Assembly: GCA_026936325.1 (NCBI GenBank)
Contig: JAPTHN010000145.1
Coordinates: forward strand, 310,001-374,000
Length of the DNA: 64,000 bases
Origin: Platynereis dumerilii
Lineage: Eukaryota; Annelida; Polychaeta; Phyllodocida; Nereididae
Reading direction: 5' to 3'
Notes under the pieces: generated by a model
Databases searched by the model: none
Told to the model about the DNA's origin: nothing
What the model saw: only the letters and a program-made list of their open reading frames with translations
Position numbers and translations under genes: made by a program
In this document: piece after piece, positions 24,659 to 34,619 of the stretch
How positions within the stretch are numbered: the first letter of the stretch is position 1
Layout: every line of letters begins with the position of its first letter

Positions 24659-26408
24659 TTGTTCCCCTTCCAGGAGAGGCTTATGACGAAGCCCAAGTGT
24701 CGTTCCTGTGGCCGCCCCTGCAAACACCATCCAGGACCTACCGGGAAGAGGTGCGCCGTCACGTATCTGGAGAAGATCGAGGAAGCCAACAGGCAGGCTC
24801 GCCTAATGCAGGAGGAGGAAGGTGAACGCCACCGTAGTCGTCGCGGCCAGCCCCGTGTGGCTTACGAGGAGCCTGATTTCGTCGCCGAATTTGAGGAGAC
24901 CAACTCGCCCCCAGGAGGAGACATCCCCTCGTCTGAGTCAACCAGCCGAGACACGGCACGTCAGCAAGCCTCGGCCATCGGAGGTGCCCTCGACGCACTG
25001 GCCAACATGGACTGGTCCGCCAGCAGGAAGAGCCCCGCCTCAGAGGTCGATGATCCCATATCCAGATGGCTTAGCGCTCCCCGAGCCAGTGCCCCGTCCA
25101 ACCCCAGCGTAGGGGACGCCCTGTTGTTTGGCCATACGAACAGTAATCCCCCCCCTGTTGTCACGTCCACAGCTAGTGGCAGTAGCAGTGGCCAAGCCGC
25201 AGTTGGCTTCGGTGGTCATGGCTTCCCCACGTTCGGAGCCACCCAGAGCTTCCCGCGCCCAGCAGCCCCTACGAACTTTGGTGTCGAACGTCCCCCCGGG
25301 CTCATCTCGTTCCCCCCCCCCCCCGATCAGTAACTCTAATCGTCCCAGTGGATTTGTATTCTCCTCAGCCAGTGTCCCCATCTTCTCTTCGGCGCCCCAG
25401 TTGAGCTTCAGTCGCCCACAGAACCTCGCCCCAAGTTCGACCTACAGCTTCGCCCCCAGCATTCCAACGCCCGTGGTCTACAATCCCCCAGCAAGTATCT
25501 ACACATCAGCCCCCGTGCAGCACCCCTACATCTCCCAGTCGCTGCCCGGCTATTACGAGAGGCCGAGAGTCCACGAGTCTGCTGTCCGTGCCGACCAATT
25601 CACCGGAGGTCACTTCGCCCAAGGTCAAGTCGCCGACAGAAGCCTTCACCCTCAAGTCCCCGAGTTGTCAGAGACTGGTATTGAATTTGTGGATGACAGA
25701 GCTATTGCTAGCGCTGTTGGGGGTGAGTGTGCTGCCTTGGAGCATTTTCTCAATACAAACATGTTCGATATTGTAGAAGAGATTCGTCCTGTATTAGACG
25801 ATTGTGGGAATGTTCAGATTAAATCAGTCAGATCTAAGCGTGCCATTAATACGATGTTTAAGTGGTTGGAGGCGTGGGCCATATATGAAATGGTAATGGT
25901 TAAATTCTTCGGCATCGCTGTCTACTTTGAGATGGCCAGATACCGCTCATTTTTGTTAAATTTATGTCAGAGATTTAAGACTTCGCATGTGCTTGCTTAC
26001 GATCTGAGGCACAGGCAGCGGTTAGGCTTGGTTCGGTCACTCCATTTCTCTCGTTTAGATCACGAGCTTTTCATAATCACATTTGATGCTAGCTCCACCA
26101 AACCGGTTTCCAGGTGTAACAGGTGCCAGGCCACCGATCACATTTCTACAGATTGTCAGAGGGCGCCCTTTCGAGGCAGCCGCCCCTCCCGAGGGGGCGA
26201 TTCAGCTAGAGGCTCAAGCCAAAGTAGTACCCCCACTCCCAAAGGTCAGGATGTCAGTGGAGAAATTTGTTTCAAATTCCAGTATAGAAAATGTCCATGG
26301 GACGACAAGTGCCGAAGGAAGCACGAGTGCGCAGGATGCGGAGGTCCTGACCCAAAAATCAGCTGCACTCGTCCAGCCTGCAAGTCTAGCTCTAACCCCA
26401 GTTCCTAG
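24659..26408 (+). CDS. Gag-like region of the DIRS/Ngaro-like element (fossil)
   Basis: The first part is Pro/Ser/Gly-rich and disordered in character. The later part contains a folded-looking segment and then a CCHC knuckle (CNRCQATDHISTDC) and a CCCH-type finger (CFKFQYRKCPWDDKCRRKH), about 50 residues apart. That pair is typical of DIRS-group Gag proteins, which bind the element RNA. The region overlaps the start of the reverse transcriptase frame, a common arrangement in this group. It is part of a broken element. Confidence 0.75.
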
Positions 26409-28011
26409 TTCTATCCCTACTCCTTCTCCAAATTCTAATTTCACACCTGCTCTCAATGTAGGTTATTGGTCTCGTTCTCTACCTCTTGTGTATCCCGAGC
26501 CCCAGGCTTCTCAGATCCTCACTTATCTTTTATGTGGTGTTCCCATTGGCAGGTCTCCCGCCACCTCTCAGATCGTTTCTCCTAATTGGCCCTCGAGTCT
26601 CCAGTTCAGGGACCAGGTTTCCTCCATTCTTTCTTCTGACCTCGACTCCGGTCGTCTCCATGGCCCCTTCGAGGCCCCCCCTTACCCCTTTTTCGTCGTC
26701 TCCCCACTTGGGGCATTTCTTAAGAAAGATAGCTCGAAGATTAGGCTGATCCACGATCTCTCCTTCCCTCGCGAGGGCTCTGTAAACTCTCTTATTGACC
26801 CCCAGGACTTTACCCTTTCTTATGCCTCGGTGGATGATGCCGTTTTCTTCTGTCGCCAACTCGCCCCTGCCCCCGTCTACATGGCGAAGTTGGACCTAAA
26901 AGACGCCTACAAGCACGTCTTTGTTGACCCTTCCGATTGGCACCTTCTAGGTCTCTCCTGGCACGACTCCTTTGGTCGTGTTCGTTACTTCTTTTCTAAA
27001 GTCTTGAACTTCCGGCTCCGCTCTGCCCCTTTTCTTTTCGATATATTTGCCCAAGCTCTCCTCAAATTTATGTTCCACTCTGGCGTTATCTCATCGGTTG
27101 TTCGTTACGTAGACGATTTTCTCGTCGTCTCTGACTCTCCTGAAAACTGCCAGCTTAATCTTGATCTTATGTTGAAGGTGTGTTCTTTAGCGGGCTTCAC
27201 TGTCCAACCTTCTAAGGTTACCCCCCCTGCTCGGGTCGTTGAGTTTTTGGGCATCATTATAGACGTCCCCAATTCACAGCTTCGGATCTCTCAGGAGCGT
27301 CTCGAGGATCTTGGGTCGGAGGCGAAGTCTTGGTCTGTGGCTAGATCTATTCCTAAGAGACGTCTCCTGAGCATTCTCGGTAAATGCTCTTTTGCTGCCA
27401 GGGTTGTGCGCAACGGCAGGGCTTTCTTAGGCCGCCTGTTCCATGCCTCTAAGTCTGTTCCCTATCTTCACCACTCTGTGCGCCTCAACTCGGAGGCCAA
27501 GGCTGACCTTTATTGGTGGATACGCTGTCTCGAGTCCCACAACGGAGTTTCTTTCTACAGCCCTTCTTGGACCTCTGATGTCATCCACGTCTATTCTGAT
27601 GCGAGCGACTTGGGCTCGGGCGCCCTCTGTGGGCGCGATTGGTTTTCCTTTCCTTACATCGGTTCGGCTGAGTACATGAGGCATCGTTCGATCAACTGGC
27701 GAGAATTCCACGCCGCCCTCTCAGCCCTCGTCACATGGGCTCCTGGTCTTCGTGGTCGTTCTATTATTTTTCATATAGATAACACTTCTGTCTGTTGTAT
27801 CCTGAACAAATCTTATTCCCCTGTTCAGGACTTAATGTGGTTTGTCAGGCACTGGTATTTAACTGTTGAGCTCTTCAATTTAGCTGTTGCCCCCGTCTAT
27901 ATCTCCACCCACGACAACACCGACGCCGACGACCTGAGCAAGGCAAGGAACCCGACCGTCTCCCCTAATATGACTTTGCCTGACCAAGCCTTCTTCCATC
28001 AACCCAACTAA
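26083..28011 (+). CDS. Reverse transcriptase-RNase H of the DIRS/Ngaro-like element (fossil)
   Basis: The frame carries the DIRS-type RT motifs: IRLIHDLSFP, KLDLKDAYKHV, LRSAPFLFD and the catalytic RYVDDFLVV. An RNase H domain of the DIRS kind follows, with HVYSDASDLGSGA, NWREFHAAL, FHIDNTSV and a late NTDADDLSKARN. RT copies the element RNA and RNase H removes it. There is no aspartic protease or DDE integrase, which separates it from LTR retrotransposons proper. It opens inside the gag region in a different frame. Confidence 0.9.
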   Translation: MMLAPPNRFPGVTGARPPITFLQIVRGRPFEAAAPPEGAIQLEAQAKVVPPLPKVRMSVEKFVSNSSIENVHGTTSAEGSTSAQDAEVLTQKSAALVQPASLALTPVPSSIPTPSPNSNFTPALNVGYWSRSLPLVYPEPQASQILTYLLCGVPIGRSPATSQIVSPNWPSSLQFRDQVSSILSSDLDSGRLHGPFEAPPYPFFVVSPLGAFLKKDSSKIRLIHDLSFPREGSVNSLIDPQDFTLSYASVDDAVFFCRQLAPAPVYMAKLDLKDAYKHVFVDPSDWHLLGLSWHDSFGRVRYFFSKVLNFRLRSAPFLFDIFAQALLKFMFHSGVISSVVRYVDDFLVVSDSPENCQLNLDLMLKVCSLAGFTVQPSKVTPPARVVEFLGIIIDVPNSQLRISQERLEDLGSEAKSWSVARSIPKRRLLSILGKCSFAARVVRNGRAFLGRLFHASKSVPYLHHSVRLNSEAKADLYWWIRCLESHNGVSFYSPSWTSDVIHVYSDASDLGSGALCGRDWFSFPYIGSAEYMRHRSINWREFHAALSALVTWAPGLRGRSIIFHIDNTSVCCILNKSYSPVQDLMWFVRHWYLTVELFNLAVAPVYISTHDNTDADDLSKARNPTVSPNMTLPDQAFFHQPN

Positions 28012-28095
28012 CCCCCCCCCCCCAATTTTACCTTTCAGGACCTGGTCACCGCCCTCTCTCTCTCATTTTACTCACCTTTCTCTTTCCAGGTCTGG

Positions 28096-28570
28096 ATGTA
28101 CGCGCTGAAGCCCTGGTCCAAGCCGGGTGGGCTCCGAAGAGCAGGTCGGCGTACTCCACTGGTATCAGACGTTTTCTTTCTTTTGCTCGGGCGTACTCTA
28201 TCTCCCCCCTCCCTCTCAATGAGACTACTCTATTGCGTTTCATCGCCTTTCTTGATTCAGAGCGACTTGCTGTTAATACCATTAGATCTTACCTCTCGGC
28301 CCTTCGGGCTTGGGTAATCTCCTTGGGGCTGCCCGAGCCCACTATTTGGTCCCCTCGTGTTACTTTAGCCACCCGGGCCCTAGCCCGGGCCCAGCCTCTC
28401 CCTTCTCAGGCTACTCCCATTGATTTCTCTCTTTTAGTAGCCTTGGTTGAATCCTTACCTTTTTCCTTAGACTCGCTTGCTTTCGCTTCAGCACTTTCTT
28501 TGCAGTTCTTCGGCTGCCTTAGAGCTTCGGAGCTCTGCCCTGACCCTAAGTTCGGGACCTTCCCCCTTAG
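28096..28570 (+). pseudogene. Tyrosine recombinase, N-terminal part (DIRS/Ngaro-like, fossil)
   Basis: It lies just downstream of the RT frame. The peptide has the SAM-like core-binding helices of a tyrosine recombinase (FIAFLDSERLAVNTIRSYLS, then ALSLQFFGCLRASEL, the segment around the first catalytic Arg). The region is split by the element inserted at 28571. Confidence 0.75.
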
Positions 28571-28753
28571 TGTAACATAGAAATAAGTACAAAGTTAAAC
28601 AAAGACAATGTATGCGTCACAATAAAACTATATTTGTGGTTATGCACTGGGAGACCTTGATCCAGAAACTGAATATTGATTAAATGGGATTTACACGTCA
28701 GCCTTGTATGACGATGATGAAAGCTATTTATAGGTATTGAAGCCACTTATAAA

Positions 28754-29047
28754 AGGAAAATTAAAGTAGTGAGGAGAAGAAGATTCAAGAACACCAAACT
28801 AGATAGATGCTTCAATATTTATGAAAGGCTCACAGGTATGTAATGTTATATTCTAAATTATAGTTTGATTATTTGATTAAGCTAATCCTGGTGCATTTCC
28901 TACATATATATTTCAATATATAAATATTGTTTGTTTTAAATGGCAATAGAATAATTCAGAAGAAGAACTAGATTACTCGACCCCAGCATAAGGGTCCTCT
29001 CATAAGTTAGAATTATAAAATATCATCCAAGGAATCCTTATGCAAAA
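28754..29047 (+). repeat. Left 294-bp direct repeat of the nested element
   Basis: It runs from aggaaaattaaagtagtgag to ccttatgcaaaa and matches 30787-31080 throughout by eye. tggtggac follows directly, a position where an LTR element would have its primer-binding site; I could not assign the tRNA. Confidence 0.85.
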
Positions 29048-29126
29048 TGGTGGACAACCGGAGCATAAAAATGAAGAATTTTTTTTTTACAAAAAAAAAA
29101 TGTTTAAATTAAAATGTTAGTGAATA

Positions 29127-29522
29127 ATGGATAGAAAATGTTTTAAATGCCATAAGGTAGGACATATTAGTAAAAATTGTAGAAAGAGAGAAAAATCAAT
29201 AACAATAATATTAACAAGAAAAGAAATTGAAATAACTAGGGATCAGGACAACATAAAAATTAAATTTACTGTAATTTGTAATAAACCTGTGGTATCCATA
29301 ATAATTTGCAGAGACAAAAAGATAATAGTTGACAAACTATTCATAAATTATTCATGGCATACAAACACAGAAATACATCATTATATTATTGAAGGAAAAT
29401 ATGAGATTTTGTCTAAATTTATGAATAAGAACAAAGAACACTCAATTGATGTTAATGTAAAATTTAATAACATTTCAATATGTCAAAAACTTTTTACAAT
29501 TAGTTATGAGGAACAAAGTTAA
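29127..29522 (+). CDS. Small CCHC zinc-knuckle protein of the nested element (fossil)
   Basis: 131 codons from an ATG. The first residues hold a perfect retroviral-type knuckle, CFKCHKVGHISKNC (C-X2-C-X4-H-X4-C, residues about 5-18), a nucleic-acid-binding motif. The rest is Lys/Ile/Asn-rich, beta-strand-like in pattern, and I do not recognise it. In typical Gag proteins the knuckle is near the C-terminus of a long protein; here it opens a short one, upstream of the larger frame. Confidence 0.5.
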   Translation: MDRKCFKCHKVGHISKNCRKREKSITIILTRKEIEITRDQDNIKIKFTVICNKPVVSIIICRDKKIIVDKLFINYSWHTNTEIHHYIIEGKYEILSKFMNKNKEHSIDVNVKFNNISICQKLFTISYEEQS

Positions 29523-29543
29523 TTGTTATAGTGTAGGTATATA

Positions 29544-29753
29544 ATGAATATCAAAAGGAGCTCTAAAAGTAAAAATACAAAGCTCCATAAAGGTCAAAGT
29601 CCATATTGTGGATCAGTGAATGAAACAATCATTTATGAAGGCAAATTCAAAGTAACCATTAAATTTACACGTGTGGCAAATATTCCATCAATAATTATCA
29701 AAATAACAAAGAAAGGGATTTTAATATTTCACAAGTGGATCGGCATTTATTAA
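29544..29753 (+). CDS. Small basic protein of unknown function in the nested element
   Basis: 69 codons, Lys-rich, starting MNIKRSSKSKN. Its second half (TIIYEGKFKVTIKFTRVANI) echoes the ILTRKEIEI...IKIKFTVICN segment of the preceding frame, so the two may share a repeated module. No known domain. It may not be translated separately. Confidence 0.3.
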   Translation: MNIKRSSKSKNTKLHKGQSPYCGSVNETIIYEGKFKVTIKFTRVANIPSIIIKITKKGILIFHKWIGIY

Positions 29754-29852
29754 ACCATTTTTTTTTCCCATGCCTGAACAATAGAGTTAATATATTTTAA
29801 AAATGAAAAAGTTTGAAATACAGGTGACAAGTATCAATAAACTTAAACAAAT

Positions 29853-30797
29853 ATGGGTGATGCAGACAGTCAATATCGAGAAACAATAGCTCAATGGTTT
29901 GGAGTACACATAGCTCGAAATATCAGAGAAGAAACTGAAGAGATTCAACCAATTTTTGTAAGTTTTATAAGTGACAGAGACTTGCACCCATTTATAATAC
30001 CTATTTACAAAGCATTGTATCAGCAAGGAATATCTACTGGTGCATGGGCTGAAATATTACATATTATATTAACTTGCAAAAATATTCGTAATTATAAAGT
30101 AAATCTAGTATACAAAAGCGTATATGAAACCCTGACAGGAAAAACTATTGGTGAGCAAATATTTTATATTTTACCGGAGGAAGAAAAACAGCTTTGGTTA
30201 GATTCGTATGTTGAAGATGACGAAATAAATAGGGACCCTAAAAAATATGCTAGACACAACAAACGTTGTGTACAAATAGCCATCCAAGCAAATGAGTCTT
30301 GTGTTGAAAATGGAATAGAAGCTCCAAATTTAAACAACACAGAATTTTTTGAACAATTAGATTATCAGGAGTTACATAGAAGGCAAACTCCAATTGCTAG
30401 AAATACTATTTCATTAAGAGATGAACTTAGAGCCCAACTCGAAAAAGCAGAAAGGTCATTTCCATTTGATGACTTAAGAACAATAGATGAAATCAGCCAG
30501 AGAACTGAGTCATCACAAGAGGAAAAGTCAGGTAAAAAGTCAATTTTAAGAAAAGTAGCAAATACACAATTGAAAGATAACACTCAAACAAATACAACTT
30601 CATCCATAGATTATACATCAGAGGAGAGTAGTTGCCCTAAAGAAAAAGACAAATCACACGAATCCATCATAAATAAATCACAGGTTGGTGTAGAAAAAAC
30701 TCCAAAAATTCGAATAAATAAAGATAGTAAACCCCCAGCATATAATCCTAGCTATAATCCAGAATATCAAGTAGCATACAATCCAGAGGAAAATTAA
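29853..30797 (+). CDS. 314-residue protein of unknown family in the nested element (Gag-like?)
   Basis: The frame starts MGDADSQYRETIAQWFG. Residues ~1-170 look alpha-helical and compact (NIREETEEIQPIF, HPFIIPIYKALYQQG). Residues ~190-300 are charged and disordered. The C-terminus carries repeated YNP motifs (AYNPSYNPEYQVAYNP) and runs into the right-hand repeat. A helical N-terminal domain followed by a disordered tail would fit a capsid-type Gag, but I recognise no family signature. It sits downstream of the zinc-knuckle frame. Function is not assigned. Confidence 0.5.
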   Translation: MGDADSQYRETIAQWFGVHIARNIREETEEIQPIFVSFISDRDLHPFIIPIYKALYQQGISTGAWAEILHIILTCKNIRNYKVNLVYKSVYETLTGKTIGEQIFYILPEEEKQLWLDSYVEDDEINRDPKKYARHNKRCVQIAIQANESCVENGIEAPNLNNTEFFEQLDYQELHRRQTPIARNTISLRDELRAQLEKAERSFPFDDLRTIDEISQRTESSQEEKSGKKSILRKVANTQLKDNTQTNTTSSIDYTSEESSCPKEKDKSHESIINKSQVGVEKTPKIRINKDSKPPAYNPSYNPEYQVAYNPEEN

Positions 30798-31080
30798 AGT
30801 AGTGAGGAGAAGAAGATTCAAGAACACCAAACTAGATAGATGCTTCAATATTTATGAAAGGCTCACAGGTATGTAATGTTATATTCTAAATTATAGTTTG
30901 ATTATTTGATTAAGCTAATCCTGGTGCATTTCCTACATATATATTTCAATATATAAATATTGTTTGTTTTAAATGGCAATAGAATAATTCAGAAGAAGAA
31001 CTAGATTACTCGACCCCAGCATAAGGGTCCTCTCATAAGTTAGAATTATAAAATATCATCCAAGGAATCCTTATGCAAAA
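30787..31080 (+). repeat. Right 294-bp direct repeat of the nested element
   Basis: Partner of 28754-29047, apparently identical. The stop codon of the 314-codon frame lies within its first 12 bases. Confidence 0.85.
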
Positions 31081-31528
31081 TTAGGTCTTCTTTGGTCTTC
31101 GACCCTTCACACACCCCCCCCCCCTGGTTCGTTACTCGGCCCCCTCCTCCAAAACCAGCCCACATGGTTTCGTCGTCTCGGTGGGGTGTTCTGGGCACCC
31201 CGTTTGTGCCCCTTGCCTACTCCACTCCTTCCTCTCGTGCTTTCCTGCATCTCCTTCTTCTCCTCTGTTCTCCCTCTCCTCTGGGGAGCCTCTCTCCTAC
31301 AGCGTCTATAATTCTTGGTTGAAATACTCCATCTCCTCAATCGGTCTCGATCCCTCTACCTTTTCCTCTCACTCCTTGAGAGCTGGCTCAGCCACTCAGG
31401 CTGCTAAAGCTGGATTCTCCTCTATCCACATTCAGCGGCTGGGCCGCTGGAAATCCGGTGCTTATGCCCTTTATATGAGACCGGATCCTGACTCATATTC
31501 TTCTTATGCCAGGCACCTCGCAAATTAA
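31081..31528 (+). pseudogene. Tyrosine recombinase, C-terminal catalytic part (DIRS/Ngaro-like, fossil)
   Basis: The peptide contains FSSHSLRAGSATQAAKAG, the H-x-x-R box of tyrosine recombinases, then HIQRLGRWKSGAYALYMRP, with the conserved W and the Y region. These enzymes insert DIRS elements through a circular intermediate. This part is separated from the N-terminal part (28096-28570) by the nested element. Confidence 0.85.
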
Positions 31529-31629
31529 GCTGCCCTGGCCTCTCCCTTTTCCACCCTTCCTCACTTCACGTTTTTATCCACTTCTCTTCCTTTCTCCCAC
31601 ACAGGCTGCTTTTGGACTGTGGGTTTTTG

Positions 31630-32699
31630 GCCGGTCCTTGGGCAGTCTGTGTGTCCTCACTCATAACTTCATCCATTCCTGTCTTCGTTATGCATCGATG
31701 TTTTGTGTTTTGTGTCTTGTCGTGTATTTGTGAGTGTGTATGTGTGTCTCGTCTAAAGTCATTAAACTGGCACAGCGGCCATTCTTACTTTCCTCATTGT
31801 TCAGTGTCGTTTGTCCACTAAGGTTCAATGCGAGCTTAGCACCCGCTAAGGTTCGTTGAACTGTGGACACGCGCTGGGGTTTGCTGCTGCTCGGCCTACC
31901 TTTATCGGCCACGTGTATATTTCATGTCTTATTGACCTTCACTCTTCTGGCTCCTTCTTTCACAGTTTTCATTCCTTCTCACCTTCTCGTCCCATTGTAT
32001 GTTCACCTTCCTGGCTCTATTCTTAGACTTTGTTTCCTTCACCTCTCTGCTGTCACAAACTTCGTATGCACTATATATCTAGCCCTAGGGCCCTTCCTTC
32101 TTGTCGCGTCTTTTTCTTTCCCACCCTCCTCTCCCTCTTGTTTCTTCTTTCCTTTCCTCTCCCTGCCTTCTGCCATGTGGAGTCTTAAATCTGTGATTTC
32201 CAAAATTAGGGGCTTCTCCCCTCTGTTTAAATAACTTTTACTTTTTAATTTTTATTTATTCAAAATTGTTCTTCCAAATTCCCCCTGGGGTGTAATTGGC
32301 GCCAGGGGGTACGCCTGCACCCCCCACTGATTGTACATATCTCTGTTGTTATCAGAATCATTTCTTTCTCACTTAGCCGCCTTTAAGGTTTGTGTGTTAC
32401 CTGTATTGTATTTATAATTAAAACATATTTGCTGACGTATAAAATGTATTTGTATGTCTAACAGTATTTCTTCTACTTGTAGTACGGACCTTCGTTATGC
32501 CGGTCCTTGGGCAGTCTGTGTGTCCTCTCTCATAACTTCATCCATTCCTGTCTTCGTTATTCATCGATGTTTTGTGTTTTGTGTCTTGTCGTGTATTTGT
32601 GAGTGTGTATGTGTGTCTCGTCTAAAGTCATTAAACTGGCACAGCGGCCATTCTTACTTTCCTTATTGTTCAGTGTCGTTTGTCCACTAAGGTTCAATG
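31630..32699 (+). repeat. B1-A2-B2 right-end repeat block of the DIRS/Ngaro-like element
   Basis: B1 is 31630-31830, A2 is 31831-32119 (abutting B1 at the sequence caatg|cgagc) and B2 is 32499-32699. A2 equals A1; B1 and B2 are both 201 bp and differ at about three positions. Between A2 and B2 lie a pyrimidine-rich stretch and a small hairpin (cgccaggggg paired with cccctggggtg near 32281-32308). Together with A1 this is the complete split-repeat set. Confidence 0.92.
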
Positions 32700-32940
32700 G
32701 CATATTCTCTGGGCCTAGCTCAGTTGTGGCACCAAAGCTTCTAATATCTCTGCACTGGGTTGATCCCTGGACTTAGCTACCTATGTTAGACAGATGTTTG
32801 ACTCTCCAACTGGGTGTCACATGACAACACAGTAAAGTTACATGAACATATCAATATGAAAAATTAGATTTTAAGCTGTTTAAAAATGTGTGCATTTTGC
32901 TGAGCTTAGTAAGAAACAATCATAATATTATGAGTACATA
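32700..32940. other. Right flank of the DIRS/Ngaro-like element, nothing recognised
   Basis: No supported feature. Confidence 0.3.
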
Positions 32941-32942
32941 TA

Positions 32943-33371
32943 TGTGACCTGCTCCACCAAAATGAGTTCAAAGTAGGCAATTCAGGTATATTTCCTATAA
33001 ATGAGCAAAATGTGTCAAAAGGTCTAATTTTGATGTTTTTTTGCTGTTGGTATCACATTTCAACTAAAGTAATTTCCTTTGAATAATTAAAACCATTTTT
33101 ACTAGAAATTGATTTTAAATGATCTAAATTGGGTGTCCTTTTTGATTTTCTTAGTTCTTTCATTGCAATGGCGGGAAATTCAAACGCCATTTTCTCAAAG
33201 TTTGATGTTTCATGTCATCGATGTTCAGGGTGCCATATCTTCGGATTGGATGGAGTTATCAATGCATATGAACCACCATTTTAAAGGCCTCTTCCAGTAG
33301 AATAAAGTAATTTTCACAACTAAATATGATAGGAGGCCGACTTAGAACCCATTTTGGTGGAGCAGGTCACA
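32943..33371. mobile_element. TA-target MITE (Tc1/mariner type), copy 2
   Basis: Same family as 4741-5164: starts tgtgacctgctccaccaaaa, ends with the complement ...ggtggagcaggtcaca, and TA flanks both sides (32941-32942, 33372-33373). It is 429 bp and roughly 85% similar to copy 1 by eye. No coding capacity. Confidence 0.88.
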
Positions 33372-33373
33372 TA

Positions 33374-33796
33374 TATGGCTTCCATGGTTACTTGCATTTA
33401 TGGAATATTGATAAAATTTGGTTTGTTGAGTTTGCTTGTACAATGGTTCTGGGTCAGTATATTGGCAAGTCCTCCGTAGATAAAAAGGTTCTGAGACCAT
33501 TAGTCTAGTCCAACAAAAGATCAACAACAGACTGTAATTCAAATGGTTTATTCACCAACAGCATAAGACCCCAAGGTTGTACCAAACATATATACACAAC
33601 AGTCAAACAATGTGATATCCAGAGAAGGCCTCATAAAAAGCCAGACTCACTCAGTGGCATATGGGACTGCCTCAATACAGCAGGTCTCAAAAGTAGCCTC
33701 AAAGACTGTTCCAAGAGAAACTCCCAACAATAACTGAATCATACGACTTGTTAGAGTCCAATACCCAGCAACACTACATTTTTCATACATAGTCAC
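33374..33796. other. No gene seen
   Basis: No supported feature. Confidence 0.3.
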
Positions 33797-33804
33797 CTAT
33801 ATTG

Positions 33805-34374
33805 TAGGGTGCATCAGTTGCCCCTAACCTTTTCATATTTTGATGTCTATAAAAACTCAATTTTACTTGGAAATTCAATAGAAATGGGTATTTATGAAAA
33901 CCTGAGCCCTACCCAGTCAACAATGATCCTGTCAGCATTATTTCTACCTCAGATCATTCACAGAGGATACATGTATCCATAGTGCCCATTGTGGTGATGT
34001 ATCTTGTTCAGTCCGACTTCTGCATCAACACAAACGTGGACTTATTTAATAAAAAAGCAGTTTTTCCAACCTGGCTCTGAAACGATACCCAGGGTGAAAG
34101 TTGCAATTTTAATGAATATAAACTCCTTTATTCTGCACATTTTGAGCCTAATATCAAGTCTTTTGGACCATCGGTTCTTGAGTTATGACGTTTTTGCAAT
34201 ATATCACAATTTTGTTTCATTGAAATATCATTGAAATAAGTAATGCCACGGAGGTGGCTGTTCCCAAAGGAATATCAACCTGAAATTTGAAGTGCATGCT
34301 CAGGGCATCCAACCTCCTAACATATCACATAGACATCAAAATCGGAAAAGGTTGGGGGCAACTGATGCACCCTA
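33805..34374. mobile_element. hAT-type MITE, 570 bp, 8-bp target duplication
   Basis: The ends are tagggtgcatcagttgcccc and ggggcaactgatgcacccta, perfect inverted repeats of 20 bases. Similarity continues inward (ccttttc.tattttgatgtctat). The 8-bp direct repeat ctatattg flanks it at 33797-33804 and 34375-34382, which fits hAT elements. There is no transposase frame. Confidence 0.92.
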
Positions 34375-34619
34375 CTATATTGCATATATGGCAATATGCA
34401 TCAATGTTACCTAGACTGAGGAAATGGAATTTAATTGTATGATACATTTTTCTCATAAATTGTTGCCATGACAACTGTTACTTTTTTGTGATCACCAATG
34501 TATGAGAGTGAGTCATGATGAATAACATGACTTTTTTGGTTTTTGTTATTTTTTCCATCCTCCAACGGAAATTAGCAAGTTGTTAAGCAAATCAATGCTA
34601 CCATTTTATGTTTATCTTG

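Larger units (their letters stand above)
28571..31080 (+). mobile_element. AT-rich element with 294-bp direct end repeats, nested in the DIRS element (possible non-autonomous LTR type)
   Basis: The insert interrupts the recombinase region and is flanked by TTAG (28567-28570 and 31081-31084). It starts tgtaac, as LTRs often do. A 294-bp direct repeat occurs at 28754-29047 and 30787-31080 and looks identical; the left copy is preceded by about 180 further bases of element. Its base composition (very AT-rich) contrasts with the host element. Three open frames lie inside (29127, 29544, 29853) but no reverse transcriptase, integrase or protease, so it would depend on a partner. It looks young. Family assignment is an inference from the end repeats. 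Confidence 0.6.
23334..32699 (+). mobile_element. DIRS/Ngaro-like tyrosine-recombinase retrotransposon (fossil), with nested insertion
   Basis: The element has the split direct repeats that define the Ngaro/PAT side of the DIRS order. Repeat A1 (23334-23622) is at the left end; B1 (31630-31830), A2 (31831-32119) and B2 (32499-32699) are at the right. Between them lie a gag-like region, reverse transcriptase with RNase H, and a tyrosine recombinase, all on the plus strand. Its GC content is clearly above the surroundings. A1 and A2 look identical and B1/B2 differ at about three places in 201, so the insertion is young. It is broken: a 2.5-kb element is inserted in the recombinase region and there is about one further break in the gag region. 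Confidence 0.9.
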
